A DNA stretch of 64,000 nucleotides from positions 62,001 through 126,000 of the forward strand of contig NZ_FQVM01000006.1 of assembly GCF_900129365.1 (NCBI RefSeq). Direction: 5' to 3'. Position 1 is the stretch's first letter; each line of letters begins with the position of its first letter. The DNA comes from Clostridium fallax. Lineage in GTDB: Bacteria > Bacillota > Clostridia > Clostridiales > Clostridiaceae. This document shows positions 31,601 through 41,620 of this stretch, in pieces. Under the pieces are notes generated by a model. The model had not been told where the DNA came from. It saw only the letters and a program-made list of their open reading frames with translations, and did not search any database. The translations under genes were made by a program, and so were the position numbers.

Positions 31601-32650
31601 ATGAATAGAAGATTAACAAGAAAGATAAAAATTAAGGATATATATATTGGTGGAGATTCTAGAGTAACTGTTCAATCAATGACTAATACAGATACTAAAG
31701 ATGTAGAAGCTACAGTATCTCAAATAAATGCATTAGAAGAGGCTGGCTGTGATATTGTAAGATGCACAGTTCCAGATATGGAAGCTGCAAAAGCTATAAA
31801 AGAAATAGTAAAGAGAGTAAATATTCCAGTAGTTGCAGATATTCACTTTGATTATAGATTAGCTTTAGAATCAATAAAAAATGGGATTTCAGCTCTTAGA
31901 ATAAATCCAGGAAATATAGGTAGTGAGGAAAGAGTAAGATCTGTAGCAGAAGAAGCTAAAAAAAATAACATACCAATTAGAATAGGTGTAAATTCTGGTT
32001 CTTTAGAAAAAGATATATTAAAAAAATATGGCAAACCTACTCCAGAGGCTTTAGTTGAAAGTGCCTTAAGACATGTAAATATATTAGAGAAAGTAGGTTT
32101 TTATGATATAGTTATATCAATAAAATCTTCAGATGTTATAAATATGATAGAAAGTTATAGATTAATATCAAAGAAAGTAGACTATCCTCTTCATTTAGGG
32201 GTTACAGAGGCTGGAACTGTATGGAGAGGAACTATAAAATCAAGTATTGGTATAGGAGCTTTACTTTCAGAAGGTATAGGAGACACTATTAGAGTTTCAT
32301 TAACAGGAGACCCTGTAGAGGAGATAAAGGTTGGAAGAGAAATATTAAAAACCTTTGGGTATATTAAAGGTGGTATAGAATTTGTTTCTTGTCCTACCTG
32401 CGGAAGAACAAAAATAGATCTTATAAAAATAGCCAAAGAAGTAGAGGATAAATTATCTTCTTGCCAAAAGAATATAAAAGTCGCTATAATGGGATGTATA
32501 GTAAATGGACCAGGAGAAGCTAGAGAAGCAGATATTGGAATAGCCGGTGGTAATGGAGAAGGACTTATATTTAAAAAAGGTGAAGTGATTAAAAAAGTTA
32601 AAGAAGAAAATTTAATAGAAGAACTATTAAAAGAAATAGACAAAATGTAA
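31601..32650 (+). CDS. ispG: 4-hydroxy-3-methylbut-2-en-1-yl diphosphate synthase (flavodoxin)
   Basis: The 349-residue iron-sulfur enzyme of the MEP pathway makes HMBPP from MEcPP. A TIM-barrel N-terminal part (VTVQSMTNTDTKD, VVADIHFDYRLA, LRINPGNIG) and a C-terminal 4Fe-4S domain with SCPTCGRTKIDL and MGCIVNGPGEAREADIG, whose three Cys bind the cluster, are intact. ATG 31601 has AGGAGG upstream, 8 bases after rseP. Two isoprenoid genes (dxr, ispG) thus flank rseP. Confidence 0.97.
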   Translation: MNRRLTRKIKIKDIYIGGDSRVTVQSMTNTDTKDVEATVSQINALEEAGCDIVRCTVPDMEAAKAIKEIVKRVNIPVVADIHFDYRLALESIKNGISALRINPGNIGSEERVRSVAEEAKKNNIPIRIGVNSGSLEKDILKKYGKPTPEALVESALRHVNILEKVGFYDIVISIKSSDVINMIESYRLISKKVDYPLHLGVTEAGTVWRGTIKSSIGIGALLSEGIGDTIRVSLTGDPVEEIKVGREILKTFGYIKGGIEFVSCPTCGRTKIDLIKIAKEVEDKLSSCQKNIKVAIMGCIVNGPGEAREADIGIAGGNGEGLIFKKGEVIKKVKEENLIEELLKEIDKM

Positions 32651-32673
32651 AAAGCGACTAAGTCGCTTTTTTA
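32649..32673 (+). terminator. ispG terminator
   Basis: AAAAAGCGAC (32649-32658), loop TAA, GTCGCTTTTT (32662-32671). The stem overlaps the ispG stop codon. Confidence 0.85.
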
Positions 32674-32773
32674 TTGTCTAATAATAAGATAAAATAATAC
32701 ACTTAAAGCTTTAAATATATATAACTTCTTTTTAGTATGTTTTACTTAAAGTAAATAAAGGAGGAGGTTGAAT

Positions 32774-35700
32774 TTGGGTTCAGAAGCTTTAAAATTAATT
32801 ACAAAAGAAATAAATAAAAACGAAGATTTATCTTTAAAAGAGGTAAAGTTTTCAAGATTTCAATATTTGAAGAAAAATAATTTACTAAAAGTTATTTTAA
32901 GATCAGGTGAAGATATAAGTAATGAGGAAGAAAACTTTATAAAAACTGTAATAAAAAATGTTTTGAACTTAGAAATAGATATACAACTTCTTTGTTATAA
33001 GAATATTTCTCAAATAAGTTTAGAGGAAATAATAAAAAAGTATTGGATGGATGTAGTAGGAGAGCTTATAAGAAAATTTCCAGTGGCTAAAGATTTTCTT
33101 TTAAATTCTAATAAAACCATAGAAGAAAATAGTTTAGTCTTAAGTTATGGAAATGACTTTATATGTAAGCACTTTAAGCAAAAATCCTTAGATACTTTCA
33201 TAAAGAATATATTATATGATGTTTTTGGAATAAAGACCTTAGTTAAAATTAATTTTGATAAATCTTTAGTATTTAAAGATTATAATAAATCAAAAGAAGT
33301 AGAAAATAACAATATTATAAAGAATGCTTTAAAAGAAATTAAGGTTTCAAATAATAGCAATACTATTTCTTCAGAAAACAAAAAGCAGGAAAAACCAAAA
33401 AATAATAAAAAATATGACTCAAATAAACCTAATAGATTTAGAGTTGAAGCTGGAGAGAAAAATGAAAATACAATTCTTGGTCGTCAAATTACAGATCAAG
33501 TTATAAAAATTACAGATATAGATGAAACATCAGGTTATGTAGCTATAGCTGGAGATATTTTTAAAACAGATATCATAGAAACTAAAACAGGAAGAGTTAT
33601 ATTAACCTTTGCAATAACAGATTATACAAGTTCTATTAAAGTTAAAGTATTCTTAAAACCTAAGGATGTTGAAGAGGTATTAGAAAAGGTTAAAAAAGGT
33701 CTCTACTGTAAAGTAAGAGGGGAAGCTATAATGGACCCTTATGAAAGAGAAGTAGTTATTATGGGTAGAGATATAAATAAATTAGTAAAAATAGAAAAAA
33801 TGGATATGAGTGAAGAAAAGAGAGTTGAGCTTCATTTACATACAGCTATGAGCAGTATGGATGGAATGACTCCAGCTGGTAAATTAATTGAAAGAGCAGC
33901 AAAGTGGGGGCATCCAGCAGTAGCTATTACAGACCATGGAGTAGTTCAGGCATTTCCAGAAGCACAGGATGCAGCTAAAAAGCATGGGATTAAGGTAATT
34001 TATGGTGTGGAAGGATATTTAGTAGATAATGGAACTCCTATAGTTTTACATGAAAATGGGGGAGATATTAATTCAACCTTTGTTGTTTTTGACCTTGAAA
34101 CTACAGGATTTTCTAGTAAAAATAATAAAATTATTGAAATTGGAGCAGTTAAAATTAAGGATGGAGAAATAGTAGATAACTTTAGCTATTTTGTTAATCC
34201 AGAAGTTTCAATACCTTATAAAATAACAGAGCTTACAGGAATTAATGATGATATGGTAAAAGATGCAGAAACTATAGAAAAAGTTTTACCAAAATTTATG
34301 GATTTTATAGGAGATTCTATTGTAGTTGCTCATAATGCAGGTTTTGATACAGCTTTTATTAAAAAAAATTGTAATGATTTAAATATAGAATTTAAAAATC
34401 CTATAATGGATACAGTACCACTTGCAAGGTTTTTATATCCAGAACTTAAAAAGGTTAAATTAAATATAGTTGCAAAACATTTAGGTATTTCCTTAGAAAA
34501 TCATCATAGAGCAGTTGATGATGCTAAAGCTACAGCAGATATACTTCTTGTATGCTTTAAAAAATTAGAAGAAGAGATGAATATAAAAACATTAAAAAAT
34601 TTAAATGAAGTGTATTTAAATAATGTAGATATAAAAAAGCAACCAATGTATCATATAATAATTTTAGCTAAAAATCAGGTAGGACTTAAAAACTTATATA
34701 AATTAGTTTCGAAATCTCATCTTGAATATTTTTTTAAAAAACCAAGACTTCCAAAGTCTTTGATTGAAGAACATAGAGAAGGGCTTATAATAGGATCTGC
34801 CTGTGAAGCTGGGCAGGTTTTTAGAGCGGTTTTAGATGGAAAAAGTAATGAAGAACTAAATAAAATATCTAATTTTTATGACTATTTAGAAATTCAGCCT
34901 ATAGAAAATAATAAGTTTTTATTAGAAAAGGGAATGGTTAAAGATGTATTTGAACTTGAAGAAATAAATAAAAAAATATACGACTTAGGAAAAGAAAATA
35001 ATAAGCCAGTAGTTGCTACTTGTGATGTTCACTTTATGGATCCTAAGGATGAGGTTTTTAGAAGAATAATAATGGCAGGTCAAGGATTTAATGATGCAGA
35101 TAATCAACCTCCATTGTATTTTAGAACTACAGAAGAAATGCTTAAAGAATTTAGTTATTTAGGAGAAGATATTGCAAAGGAAGTTGTAATTTATAATACT
35201 CAAAAGATTGCAGAAGAGGTTGAAGCTGTAAAGCCAATACCAGATGAAACTTATCCACCTAAAATAGATGGGGCAGAGGAAGATATTAAAAATATGACTT
35301 TAGAAAAAGTTCATAGTATATATGGAGAAAATTTACCAGAAGTTGTACAAAAAAGATTAGATAAAGAGCTTAATTCAATAATAAATAATGGCTATGCCGT
35401 TCTTTATCTTATAGCTCAAAAATTAGTTGCGAAGTCTTTAGAAGATGGATACTTGGTAGGATCTAGAGGATCTGTTGGTTCATCTTTTGTAGCTACTATG
35501 TCTGATATAACAGAGGTTAATGGACTTCCTCCTCATTATGTTTGTCCTAATTGTAAACATAGCGAATTTTTTTTAGATGGTTCTGTAAGTTCAGGAGCTG
35601 ACCTTGAAAATAAGAAATGTCCAAAATGTGGAGCGGAATATATAAGAGATGGTCATGATATTCCCTTTGAAACTTTTTTAGGCTTTGAAGGAGATAAGGA

Positions 35701-37126
35701 GCCAGATATAGACCTTAACTTTTCGGGAGAGTATCAGGCAGTAGTTCACAAATATACAGAGGTTCTTTTCGGAAAAGGTTTTGTGTTTAAAGCTGGAACT
35801 ATAGGTACTGTTGCAGAAAAGACTGCCTATGGATTTGTAAAGAAGTATCTTCAAGAAAGAAATATGGTGGTGTCTCAGGCTGAGATAGATAGATTAACTA
35901 TAGGATGTACTGGAATAAAAAGAACAACAGGTCAACACCCTGGAGGTATAATGGTTGTACCTCGAGATAATGAGATATTTAATTTTACTCCAATACAGCA
36001 TCCAGCAGATGATAACGACACTGATATAATAACTACTCACTTTGATTATCATTCAATTAGTGGTAGATTATTAAAATTAGATATACTAGGACACGATGAT
36101 CCTACAGTTTTAAGAATGCTTCAGGATTTAACAGGAGTAGACCCTAAAACAATTCCACTTAATGATAAAAAGGTATTGAGTCTTTTTACTTGCCCAGATG
36201 CTTTAGGAGTTACTAAAGAAGAATTAGGATGTGAAGTTGGAAGTTATGGATTACCTGAATTTGGTACGAAATTTGTAAGACAAATGCTTATAGATACAAA
36301 CCCTCAAACTTTTTCAGACCTTGTAAGAATTTCTGGGTTATCTCATGGTACTGACGTTTGGCTTAATAATGCTCAGTATTATATAAAAGAAGGATATACA
36401 ACTCTTAAAGACTGTATTGCAACAAGAGATGATATTATGATTTATTTAATTCATAAAGGGGTTCCGCCTAAAACAGCCTTTAATATAATGGAAAAGGTTA
36501 GAAAGGGAAAGGGGGTTTCCGAAGAATTTGAAAAAATAATGAGAGAAAACAATGTTCCAGACTGGTATATAGAATCCTGTAAAAAAATAAAATATATGTT
36601 TCCTAAAGGTCATGCTGTTGCATATGTTATGATGGCAGTTAGAATTGCTTACTTTAAGGTATATTACCCTGAGGCGTATTATACAACTTATTTTACAGTA
36701 AGAGCAGATGATTTTGATGCAGACTTAATCTGTAAAGGTGAGGGAGCTATAAAGGCTAAGATGGAAGAATTATATTCCCTGGGAAATAATGTAACTCAAA
36801 AAGATAAGGGACTTTTAACAATCCTTGAACTTTCATATGAAATGTATAAAAGAGGAATTAAATTTTTAAAAGTAGATTTGTATAAATCCTGTGCAACTAA
36901 ATTTAAAATAGAAAAAGAAGGTATAAGACCTCCTATAAATGCTCTTCAAGGTGTTGGAGATAATGCTGCAAAGAGTATTGTAGAATGTAGAAAAGATGGA
37001 GAGTTTATATCAAAGGAAGATTTAAGAATTAGAGCTAAAGTATCAAAAACAGTTATAGAAACTCTAACAAATCATGGATGTTTAGAAGGAATGCAAGAAA
37101 CTAATCAATTAAGTTTATTTGGATAA
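32774..37126 (+). CDS. polC: DNA polymerase III alpha subunit, PolC type
   Basis: The replicative polymerase of low-GC Firmicutes, about 1450 residues. TTG 32774 is chosen because AAAGGAGG lies 9 bases before it; TTG 32768 is too near. In order: N-terminal domains with a Lys/Asn-rich linker (about 195-220), OB fold, split PHP domain (ELHLHTAMSSMDGM near 350), inserted DEDD proofreading exonuclease (FVVFDLETTGFS near 437, AHNAGFDTAF, HRAVDDAKATADI), thumb, palm (EPDIDLNF, SRGSVGSSFVA), a Cys4 zinc motif (CPNCKHSEF, CPKCGAEY) and fingers. The exonuclease insertion inside PHP marks it as PolC rather than DnaE. Confidence 0.97.
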   Translation: MGSEALKLITKEINKNEDLSLKEVKFSRFQYLKKNNLLKVILRSGEDISNEEENFIKTVIKNVLNLEIDIQLLCYKNISQISLEEIIKKYWMDVVGELIRKFPVAKDFLLNSNKTIEENSLVLSYGNDFICKHFKQKSLDTFIKNILYDVFGIKTLVKINFDKSLVFKDYNKSKEVENNNIIKNALKEIKVSNNSNTISSENKKQEKPKNNKKYDSNKPNRFRVEAGEKNENTILGRQITDQVIKITDIDETSGYVAIAGDIFKTDIIETKTGRVILTFAITDYTSSIKVKVFLKPKDVEEVLEKVKKGLYCKVRGEAIMDPYEREVVIMGRDINKLVKIEKMDMSEEKRVELHLHTAMSSMDGMTPAGKLIERAAKWGHPAVAITDHGVVQAFPEAQDAAKKHGIKVIYGVEGYLVDNGTPIVLHENGGDINSTFVVFDLETTGFSSKNNKIIEIGAVKIKDGEIVDNFSYFVNPEVSIPYKITELTGINDDMVKDAETIEKVLPKFMDFIGDSIVVAHNAGFDTAFIKKNCNDLNIEFKNPIMDTVPLARFLYPELKKVKLNIVAKHLGISLENHHRAVDDAKATADILLVCFKKLEEEMNIKTLKNLNEVYLNNVDIKKQPMYHIIILAKNQVGLKNLYKLVSKSHLEYFFKKPRLPKSLIEEHREGLIIGSACEAGQVFRAVLDGKSNEELNKISNFYDYLEIQPIENNKFLLEKGMVKDVFELEEINKKIYDLGKENNKPVVATCDVHFMDPKDEVFRRIIMAGQGFNDADNQPPLYFRTTEEMLKEFSYLGEDIAKEVVIYNTQKIAEEVEAVKPIPDETYPPKIDGAEEDIKNMTLEKVHSIYGENLPEVVQKRLDKELNSIINNGYAVLYLIAQKLVAKSLEDGYLVGSRGSVGSSFVATMSDITEVNGLPPHYVCPNCKHSEFFLDGSVSSGADLENKKCPKCGAEYIRDGHDIPFETFLGFEGDKEPDIDLNFSGEYQAVVHKYTEVLFGKGFVFKAGTIGTVAEKTAYGFVKKYLQERNMVVSQAEIDRLTIGCTGIKRTTGQHPGGIMVVPRDNEIFNFTPIQHPADDNDTDIITTHFDYHSISGRLLKLDILGHDDPTVLRMLQDLTGVDPKTIPLNDKKVLSLFTCPDALGVTKEELGCEVGSYGLPEFGTKFVRQMLIDTNPQTFSDLVRISGLSHGTDVWLNNAQYYIKEGYTTLKDCIATRDDIMIYLIHKGVPPKTAFNIMEKVRKGKGVSEEFEKIMRENNVPDWYIESCKKIKYMFPKGHAVAYVMMAVRIAYFKVYYPEAYYTTYFTVRADDFDADLICKGEGAIKAKMEELYSLGNNVTQKDKGLLTILELSYEMYKRGIKFLKVDLYKSCATKFKIEKEGIRPPINALQGVGDNAAKSIVECRKDGEFISKEDLRIRAKVSKTVIETLTNHGCLEGMQETNQLSLFG

Positions 37127-37191
37127 ATAGTTCTTGTATTACATTAATTACTGTGTTAATATAAAACTAGAAGTTTATTTATAGCAAATTT

Positions 37192-37220
37192 AAAGGAGCG
37201 GGCAAAAAACCTGCTCTTTC
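37192..37220 (+). terminator. Hairpin terminator after polC (first)
   Basis: AAAG-GAGCGGG (37192-37202) pairs with CCTGCTCTTT (37210-37219) with one bulge and one G-U pair. The T run is short. Confidence 0.6.
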
Positions 37221-37227
37221 TATTTGT

Positions 37228-37254
37228 AAACGCAACTAAATAGTTGCGTTTTTG
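37228..37254 (+). terminator. Hairpin terminator after polC (second)
   Basis: AAACGCAACTA (37228-37238) and TAGTTGCGTTT (37241-37251) form a near-perfect stem followed by TTT. It separates polC from the rimP operon. Confidence 0.8.
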
Positions 37255-37329
37255 CTTAATTAAAAATCATTAGGGTATACTAAGTTTATTATATGATTTT
37301 TAAAAAAATTTAATAAGGAGTGATTACAA

Positions 37330-37800
37330 GTGAAAAAAGATGTACTCGTGAGTAAGTTAAACGAACTAATTAAACCTATTGTTTGCCAACTTAACTATGA
37401 ATTGTATCACTTAGAGTATGTAAAAGAAAATAATGAATTTTATTTAAGGATATATATCGATAAAGAAGAAGGATTTATATCTTTAACTGATTGTGAAACA
37501 GTAAGTAGAGCTATTAGTGAAATACTAGATACAGAAGATCCAATAAAAGATCCTTATTATCTTGAAGTGTGTTCACCAGGCTTAAATAGAGCATTACATA
37601 CAGATGAGCACTATAAAAAATACATAGGCTCAGAAGTTTTAGTTAGATTTATAAAAAGCTTAAATGGTAAGAAAAATGTAAAAGGATTCATTGAAAAGAT
37701 AGATGAAGAAGCGCTATATGTAAAAGAGTTAGATAGTGAAGAAATAGTAAGAATTCCAAAAGACAAGATTAAATCAGTAAATCTTGAAGGGGAGCTATAA
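37330..37800 (+). CDS. rimP: Ribosome maturation factor RimP
   Basis: The 156-residue protein helps 30S assembly. GTG 37330 has AAGGAGTGATTACAA upstream. The N-terminal domain includes YELYHLEYVKENNEFYLRIYIDKEEG; then SLTDCETVSRAISEILD, YYLEVCSPGLNRAL and a C-terminal SH3-like domain from about 85. It opens the classic rimP-nusA-ylxR-ylxQ-infB operon. Confidence 0.95.
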   Translation: MKKDVLVSKLNELIKPIVCQLNYELYHLEYVKENNEFYLRIYIDKEEGFISLTDCETVSRAISEILDTEDPIKDPYYLEVCSPGLNRALHTDEHYKKYIGSEVLVRFIKSLNGKKNVKGFIEKIDEEALYVKELDSEEIVRIPKDKIKSVNLEGEL

Positions 37801-37820
37801 TTTAGAGGAGGGTAAAAATC

Positions 37821-38933
37821 ATGAATGAAGAGTTTATAGGTGCTTTAAAGGAAATAGTAAAGGAAAAGGGAATAAGTGAAGATTTACTTTTTGTAACTAT
37901 TGAAGATGCACTTGTAGCAGCTTATAAGAAAAACTATGCTAATACTGGCTCAAATGCTCAAAATGTTAGAGTAAGCATGAATAGAGAAACAGGAGAAATA
38001 CATGTCTTTTCACAAAAAGTTGTTGTGGATGACGTATATGATGATGTAACAGAAATTTCAATAGAAGAAGCTAATGAAATAAGTCCTAGATACAAAGTTG
38101 ATGATATTGTAGAGCTTGAAGTTACACCAAGAAACTTTGGAAGAGTTGCAGCTCAATTAGCAAAGCAAGTTGTTATCCAAAGAATAAAAGAAGCTGAAAG
38201 AAATATAATATATAATGAATTTATAGAAAAAGAATTTGACATAATAACAGGTACAGTAATAAGAAAAGATAAAGGTAATGTTTTTGTAGACCTTGGAAGA
38301 ATTGAAGCTATTTTAGGACCTAATGAGCAAATGAAAGGTGAAGATTATAACTTTAACGAAAAGTTGAAACTTTATATAGTTGAAGTTAAAAACACATCAA
38401 AAGGAGCTCAAGTTTTAGTTTCAAGAACTCATCCAGGATTAGTTAAAAGATTATTTGAACTAGAAGTTCCAGAAATATTTGAAGGCATAGTTGAAATAAA
38501 GAGTATAGCAAGAGAAGCAGGATCAAGAACTAAGATAGCTGTTTATTCAAATGATGAATCTGTAGATCCTATGGGAGCTTGTGTTGGTCCTAAAGGTGTT
38601 AGAGTTCAAAATATAGTAAATGAGCTTAAAAATGAAAAAATTGATATAATAAAGTGGAGCAAACTTCCAGAAGAATATATTGCTAACGCTTTAAGTCCTG
38701 CTAAAGCTTTAGATGTAGAAGTTGATGAAGAAAATAAATCTGCAAAAGTTGTAGTAGATGATAATCAATTATCATTAGCAATAGGAAAAGAAGGTCAAAA
38801 TGTTAGATTAGCAGCAAAATTAACTGGTTGGAAAATAGACATAAAGAGCAAATCACAAGCAGAAAAAGCTTTAGAAGAAGCTTCTTTTGAAGAAATAGAA
38901 ATTATTGAAACAGTTGAAACTGTTGAAGAATAA
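37821..38933 (+). CDS. nusA: Transcription termination/antitermination factor NusA
   Basis: The 370-residue RNA polymerase-associated factor has an N-terminal polymerase-binding domain (1-125), an S1 domain (about 133-200, GTVIRKDKGNVFVDLGRIEAI), and two KH domains (VGPKGVRVQNIVNEL and AIGKEGQNVRLAAKLTGW). It lacks the C-terminal acidic repeats of proteobacterial NusA, normal for Firmicutes. ATG 37821 has AGAGGAGGG upstream, 20 bases after rimP. Confidence 0.97.
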   Translation: MNEEFIGALKEIVKEKGISEDLLFVTIEDALVAAYKKNYANTGSNAQNVRVSMNRETGEIHVFSQKVVVDDVYDDVTEISIEEANEISPRYKVDDIVELEVTPRNFGRVAAQLAKQVVIQRIKEAERNIIYNEFIEKEFDIITGTVIRKDKGNVFVDLGRIEAILGPNEQMKGEDYNFNEKLKLYIVEVKNTSKGAQVLVSRTHPGLVKRLFELEVPEIFEGIVEIKSIAREAGSRTKIAVYSNDESVDPMGACVGPKGVRVQNIVNELKNEKIDIIKWSKLPEEYIANALSPAKALDVEVDEENKSAKVVVDDNQLSLAIGKEGQNVRLAAKLTGWKIDIKSKSQAEKALEEASFEEIEIIETVETVEE

Positions 38934-38958
38934 TACATGATTAGAGGAGGTGGAGTTT

Positions 38959-39225
38959 ATGAAACCTAGAAAAATTCCTTTAAGAATGTGCAATGGATGT
39001 ATGGAGATGAAACCTAAAAAAGAACTTATAAGAATAGTTAAAAGTCCTGAAGGTGAAGTTTCTTTAGACCTTACTGGTAAAAAATCAGGAAGAGGAGCAT
39101 ATATCTGTAGAGATTTAGAGTGTTTAGAGAAGGCTTTTAAAGCTAAAAGACTAAACAAAAACTTAGAAACAAATATCAGCGAAGAAATATATGAAAGATT
39201 AAGGAATGAAATTTGTAATGAATAA
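38959..39225 (+). CDS. ylxR: YlxR/RnpM family RNA-binding protein
   Basis: The 88-residue basic protein has KIPLRMCNGCMEMKPKKEL and the conserved GRGAYIC motif of YlxR, recently linked to RNase P binding (RnpM). ATG 38959 is chosen with GAGGAGGTGG upstream; GTG 38950 overlaps that SD. It lies between nusA and the L7Ae-like gene, as in other Firmicutes, and overlaps the next frame. Confidence 0.92.
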   Translation: MKPRKIPLRMCNGCMEMKPKKELIRIVKSPEGEVSLDLTGKKSGRGAYICRDLECLEKAFKAKRLNKNLETNISEEIYERLRNEICNE

Positions 39226-39523
39226 TAAATTTTATAGTTTTTTAGGATTAGTAAAAAGATCAGGTAATCTTTTAGAAGGTTATAATCGCTGTGAAGAAAA
39301 CTTAAACAAAAAAAGGATTTACTTGTTTATATTCTCAAAAGAATTGTCTTTAAAATCTAAGGATAAATTTCTTAAAATTTGTAAAGATAAAGAAATACCA
39401 TATATTGATGAGCTTAGTAAAGAAGAACTTGGATTAAGTTTAGGAAGAAAAGAAATTAATATTTTAGGTGTTACAGATAAAAATATGGCGGAAAAATTAA
39501 TCAAAAACAGTGAGAGTGTTTAA
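39218..39523 (+). CDS. ylxQ: L7Ae/L30e-family RNA-binding protein (YlxQ)
   Basis: The 101-residue protein has the L7Ae-like fold pattern: FYSFLGLVKRSGNLLEGYNRCEE, IYLFIFSKELSLKSKDKFLKICKDKEIPYI, ELGLSLGRKEINILGVTD. ATG 39218 is preferred (AAGGA 12 bases before); ATG 39206 directly follows that SD. It overlaps ylxR by 8 bases. YlxQ binds structured RNA; in this operon it may act in ribosome biogenesis. Confidence 0.88.
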   Translation: MNNKFYSFLGLVKRSGNLLEGYNRCEENLNKKRIYLFIFSKELSLKSKDKFLKICKDKEIPYIDELSKEELGLSLGRKEINILGVTDKNMAEKLIKNSESV

Positions 39524-39562
39524 AAGTAAATTCCTTATTGAATATAATTCGGGGGTGAATAT

Positions 39563-41608
39563 ATGTCTAAAATAAGAGTATACGAATTAGCTAAGGAATT
39601 AGGCATATCAAGCAAAGACTTGATAACAATATTAATGGATGAATTTAGCATTGAAGTTAAAAACCACATGAGTGTAATTGAAGACGAAGATGCAGAGCTT
39701 ATAAAGGAATTATTAGGCGGAAATTCAAGTGAAGATAAGACTATAGTAGATGAGTATGAAGAAATAGTTGCAGAAGAAGTTAACCAAGGAGGAAAAAAGA
39801 AAAAGAAGAGAAAACAATCCTCTAATGGTTCACAAGAAGATGGATTACAAGAAGGAGAAGTAATTGAAATTGGAGAAACTATAACTGTTAAAGATTTAGC
39901 TGAAAAATTAAAACAGCCAAATACAGAAGTTATAAAGACTTTAATGTTCAATGGTGTAATGGCAGCTTTAAATCAAGAGATAGACTTTGATACTGCAGAA
40001 AAAGTAGCAGAAAAGTTTGGAATTTTAGTAGCGCCATTAGAAGAAGACGATACTTTAGAAGATTTTGAAGAAGAAATTGTAGAAGGAGAAACTTTAGAAA
40101 AGAGACCTCCTATAATTACTGTAATGGGTCACGTTGACCATGGTAAAACTTCATTACTTGATGCTATAAGAAAAGAAAAAGTAACAGAATCAGAAGCTGG
40201 TGGAATAACTCAGCATATAGGTGCTTATACTGTTACATTAAATGGAGAAAAGATAACTTTCTTAGATACTCCAGGTCATGAAGCTTTTACAGCAATGAGA
40301 GCTCGTGGTGCTCAAGTTACAGATATAGTTATATTAGTTGTTGCAGCAGATGATGGAATAATGCCTCAAACTGTTGAAGCTATTAACCACTGTAAAGCAG
40401 CGAAAGTTCCGATGATAGTTGCAATAAATAAAATAGATAGACCAGGAGCAAATCCAGATAGAGTTAAGCAAGAGTTAACAGAACATGGATTAGTTGCAGA
40501 AGACTGGGGTGGAGATATTATTTGTGTTCCAGTTTCAGCTAAAACTAATGAAGGAATAGATACCTTATTAGAAATGGTTCTTTTAACTTCAGAAATGTTA
40601 GAGTTAAAAGCAAATCCAGCTAGAAAAGCTAAAGGAACTGTTGTTGAAGCTAAGCTTGATAAAGGAAGAGGAGCAGTTGCTTCATTATTAGTACAAAACG
40701 GAACTCTTCATAAGGGAGATTCAATAGTAGTTGGATCAACTTATGGTAGAATAAGAGCTATGTTTGATGATGATGGTAAAAAGATAAAAAGTGCTGGTCC
40801 ATCAATTCCTGTAGAGATTCTTGGATTATCAGAAGTTCCAGCTGCTGGAGATAGATTTGTAGTAGTTAAAGACGAAAAAACTGCAAGACAAATGGCTGAA
40901 AGCAGAAAAGAAAAAACAAGACAAGAAAAATTAAATGCATCTCACAGGGTTTCATTAGAAGATTTATATAATCAAATAAAAGAAGGTAAAGTTAAAGAAT
41001 TAGCTATAATAGTTAAAGCAGATGTTCAAGGTTCTGTTGAGGCTATAAGATCTTCTTTAGAAAAGCTTTCAACTGATGATGTTAAAGTAAGAGTTATACA
41101 TGGTGCTGTAGGTGCTGTTACAGAAACAGATATAACATTAGCAACTGCTTCAAATGCAATTGTAATAGGATTTAACGTAAGACCAGATGGTAATGCAATT
41201 GCAGCTGCTGAAAAAGAAGGCGTTGATGTTAAAACTTATAGAATTATATATGATGCAATTGAAGATGTTAAATCAGCTATGATAGGTATGCTTGAGCCTG
41301 ATTACAAGGAAGTTGTACTTGGAAGTGCAGAGGTAAGACAGGTATACAAAATATCAAATGTTGGAACAATTGCAGGTTGTTATGTTTTAAATGGTAAATT
41401 AACAAGAAATGCAGATGTAAGAATAATAAGAGATGGAATAGTAATTTTTGATACAAAACTTTCATCATTAAAGAGATTTAAAGATGATGTAAAAGAAGTT
41501 AATTCAGGTTATGAATGTGGATTAAGCTTAGAAAAGTTTAATGACATTAAAGAAGGCGACATAATAGAAGGCTATGTTATGGAAGCCGTAGAAAGAAAAG
41601 AACTATAA
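39563..41608 (+). CDS. infB: Translation initiation factor IF-2
   Basis: The 681-residue GTPase brings fMet-tRNA to the 30S subunit. It has an IF2-N helical domain (1-55), a short basic linker (KKKKKRK near 72-80), a second IF2-N domain (about 95-150), a G domain with GHVDHGKT (about 189-196), DTPGHEAFTAMRARGA, NKIDRPGANPD, SAKT, then domains II, III and the C-terminal tRNA-binding domain. The N-terminal extension is short, typical of Clostridium. ATG 39563 has GGGGGTGA upstream. Confidence 0.97.
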   Translation: MSKIRVYELAKELGISSKDLITILMDEFSIEVKNHMSVIEDEDAELIKELLGGNSSEDKTIVDEYEEIVAEEVNQGGKKKKKRKQSSNGSQEDGLQEGEVIEIGETITVKDLAEKLKQPNTEVIKTLMFNGVMAALNQEIDFDTAEKVAEKFGILVAPLEEDDTLEDFEEEIVEGETLEKRPPIITVMGHVDHGKTSLLDAIRKEKVTESEAGGITQHIGAYTVTLNGEKITFLDTPGHEAFTAMRARGAQVTDIVILVVAADDGIMPQTVEAINHCKAAKVPMIVAINKIDRPGANPDRVKQELTEHGLVAEDWGGDIICVPVSAKTNEGIDTLLEMVLLTSEMLELKANPARKAKGTVVEAKLDKGRGAVASLLVQNGTLHKGDSIVVGSTYGRIRAMFDDDGKKIKSAGPSIPVEILGLSEVPAAGDRFVVVKDEKTARQMAESRKEKTRQEKLNASHRVSLEDLYNQIKEGKVKELAIIVKADVQGSVEAIRSSLEKLSTDDVKVRVIHGAVGAVTETDITLATASNAIVIGFNVRPDGNAIAAAEKEGVDVKTYRIIYDAIEDVKSAMIGMLEPDYKEVVLGSAEVRQVYKISNVGTIAGCYVLNGKLTRNADVRIIRDGIVIFDTKLSSLKRFKDDVKEVNSGYECGLSLEKFNDIKEGDIIEGYVMEAVERKEL

Positions 41609-41620
41609 AGAGGTGATATA

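Noticed and set aside
32191..32643. 150-codon minus-strand ORF over ispG
   Set aside because: Fully antisense to ispG, rich in Ser/Pro/Phe as expected for the reverse of this coding sequence.
39535..39951. 138-codon minus-strand ORF over infB
   Set aside because: Antisense shadow with poly-Phe/Ser composition and no SD.
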